This document shows positions 5,578-5,591 of a DNA stretch of 5,591 bases, piece by piece; the stretch's first letter is position 1, and each line of letters begins with the position of its first letter. The DNA lies in contig CANBRV010000157.1 of NCBI GenBank assembly GCA_947372005.1, forward strand, positions 1-5,591, given 5' to 3'. A model generated the notes under the pieces. The model ran no database searches, had not been told where the DNA came from, and worked only from the letters and a program-made list of their open reading frames with translations. The stretch comes from Comamonadaceae bacterium. Lineage in GTDB: Bacteria; Pseudomonadota; Gammaproteobacteria; Burkholderiales; Burkholderiaceae_C. The position numbers and the translations under genes were made by a program.

Positions 5578-5591
5578 ACTCGTTGTTTTAT
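5561..5591 (+). CDS. Possible start of a further gene overlapping the end of ureG (cut off by window edge)
   Basis: An ATG in a different frame from ureG opens the sequence MPTWLKLVVL and is still open at the window end. A good ribosome site, AAAAGGA (5547-5553), lies 7 bases before it. It would overlap ureG by 17 bases, the same kind of coupling seen at ureE/ureF. The ten visible residues are hydrophobic, as in a membrane segment or signal peptide. Only ten codons can be seen, so it may be chance; no family can be named. Confidence 0.35.
   Translation, partial: MPTWLKLVVL

Noticed and set aside
1..5591. Search for a novel defence, mobile or RNA-based system
   Set aside because: Apart from the small ORF and the control region, the window is explained by intact urea transport and urease genes; no transposase, integrase, tRNA, rRNA, CRISPR repeat or phage-like gene was seen.

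Overview
The window looks chromosomal and comes from a betaproteobacterium, most likely Burkholderiales and perhaps a Comamonadaceae-type freshwater lineage. This placement rests on the style of the UrtA, UreA, UreB and UreC proteins, the gene order ureA-(small membrane ORF)-ureB-ureC-ureE-ureF-ureG, and a moderate base composition that appears lower in GC than most Comamonadaceae. The taxonomic call is inference; no rRNA or marker gene is present.

Layout. Positions 1-974 (minus strand) hold the first 324 codons of urtA, the periplasmic urea-binding protein of the urea ABC transporter; its C-terminus lies beyond the left edge. Positions 975-1144 are a 170-base divergent regulatory region. Positions 1145-5577 (plus strand) are a tightly packed urease operon: ureA (gamma subunit), an unnamed 55-residue His-rich membrane protein, ureB (beta subunit), ureC (alpha, catalytic subunit), then the nickel-insertion chaperones ureE, ureF and ureG. 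A possible further gene starts inside the ureG tail at 5561 and runs off the right edge. The accessory gene ureD (ureH), which usually precedes ureA in this group, is not in the window.

How it works together. UrtA captures urea for import. UreABC hydrolyses it to ammonia and carbamate. UreE delivers nickel, and UreF and UreG, with the missing UreD, load it into the UreC active site using GTP. All the metal-binding and catalytic residues I could align by motif in UreC are present, as are the UreG nucleotide- and metal-binding motifs, so the system looks intact.

The most interesting parts are not the core enzymes. The divergent region contains two back-to-back sequences matching the sigma-54 (RpoN) -24/-12 consensus, each with the exact GG-N10-GC spacing, one facing each operon. 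This suggests coordinated nitrogen control of urea import and hydrolysis. The copy facing ureA sits so close to the start codon that its transcript would be leaderless or nearly so, and no Shine-Dalgarno is seen there. The second is the small His-rich protein between ureA and ureB, in the slot where related clusters carry the nickel permease-like ureJ. I found no wholly new multi-gene system, mobile element, CRISPR array or RNA gene.
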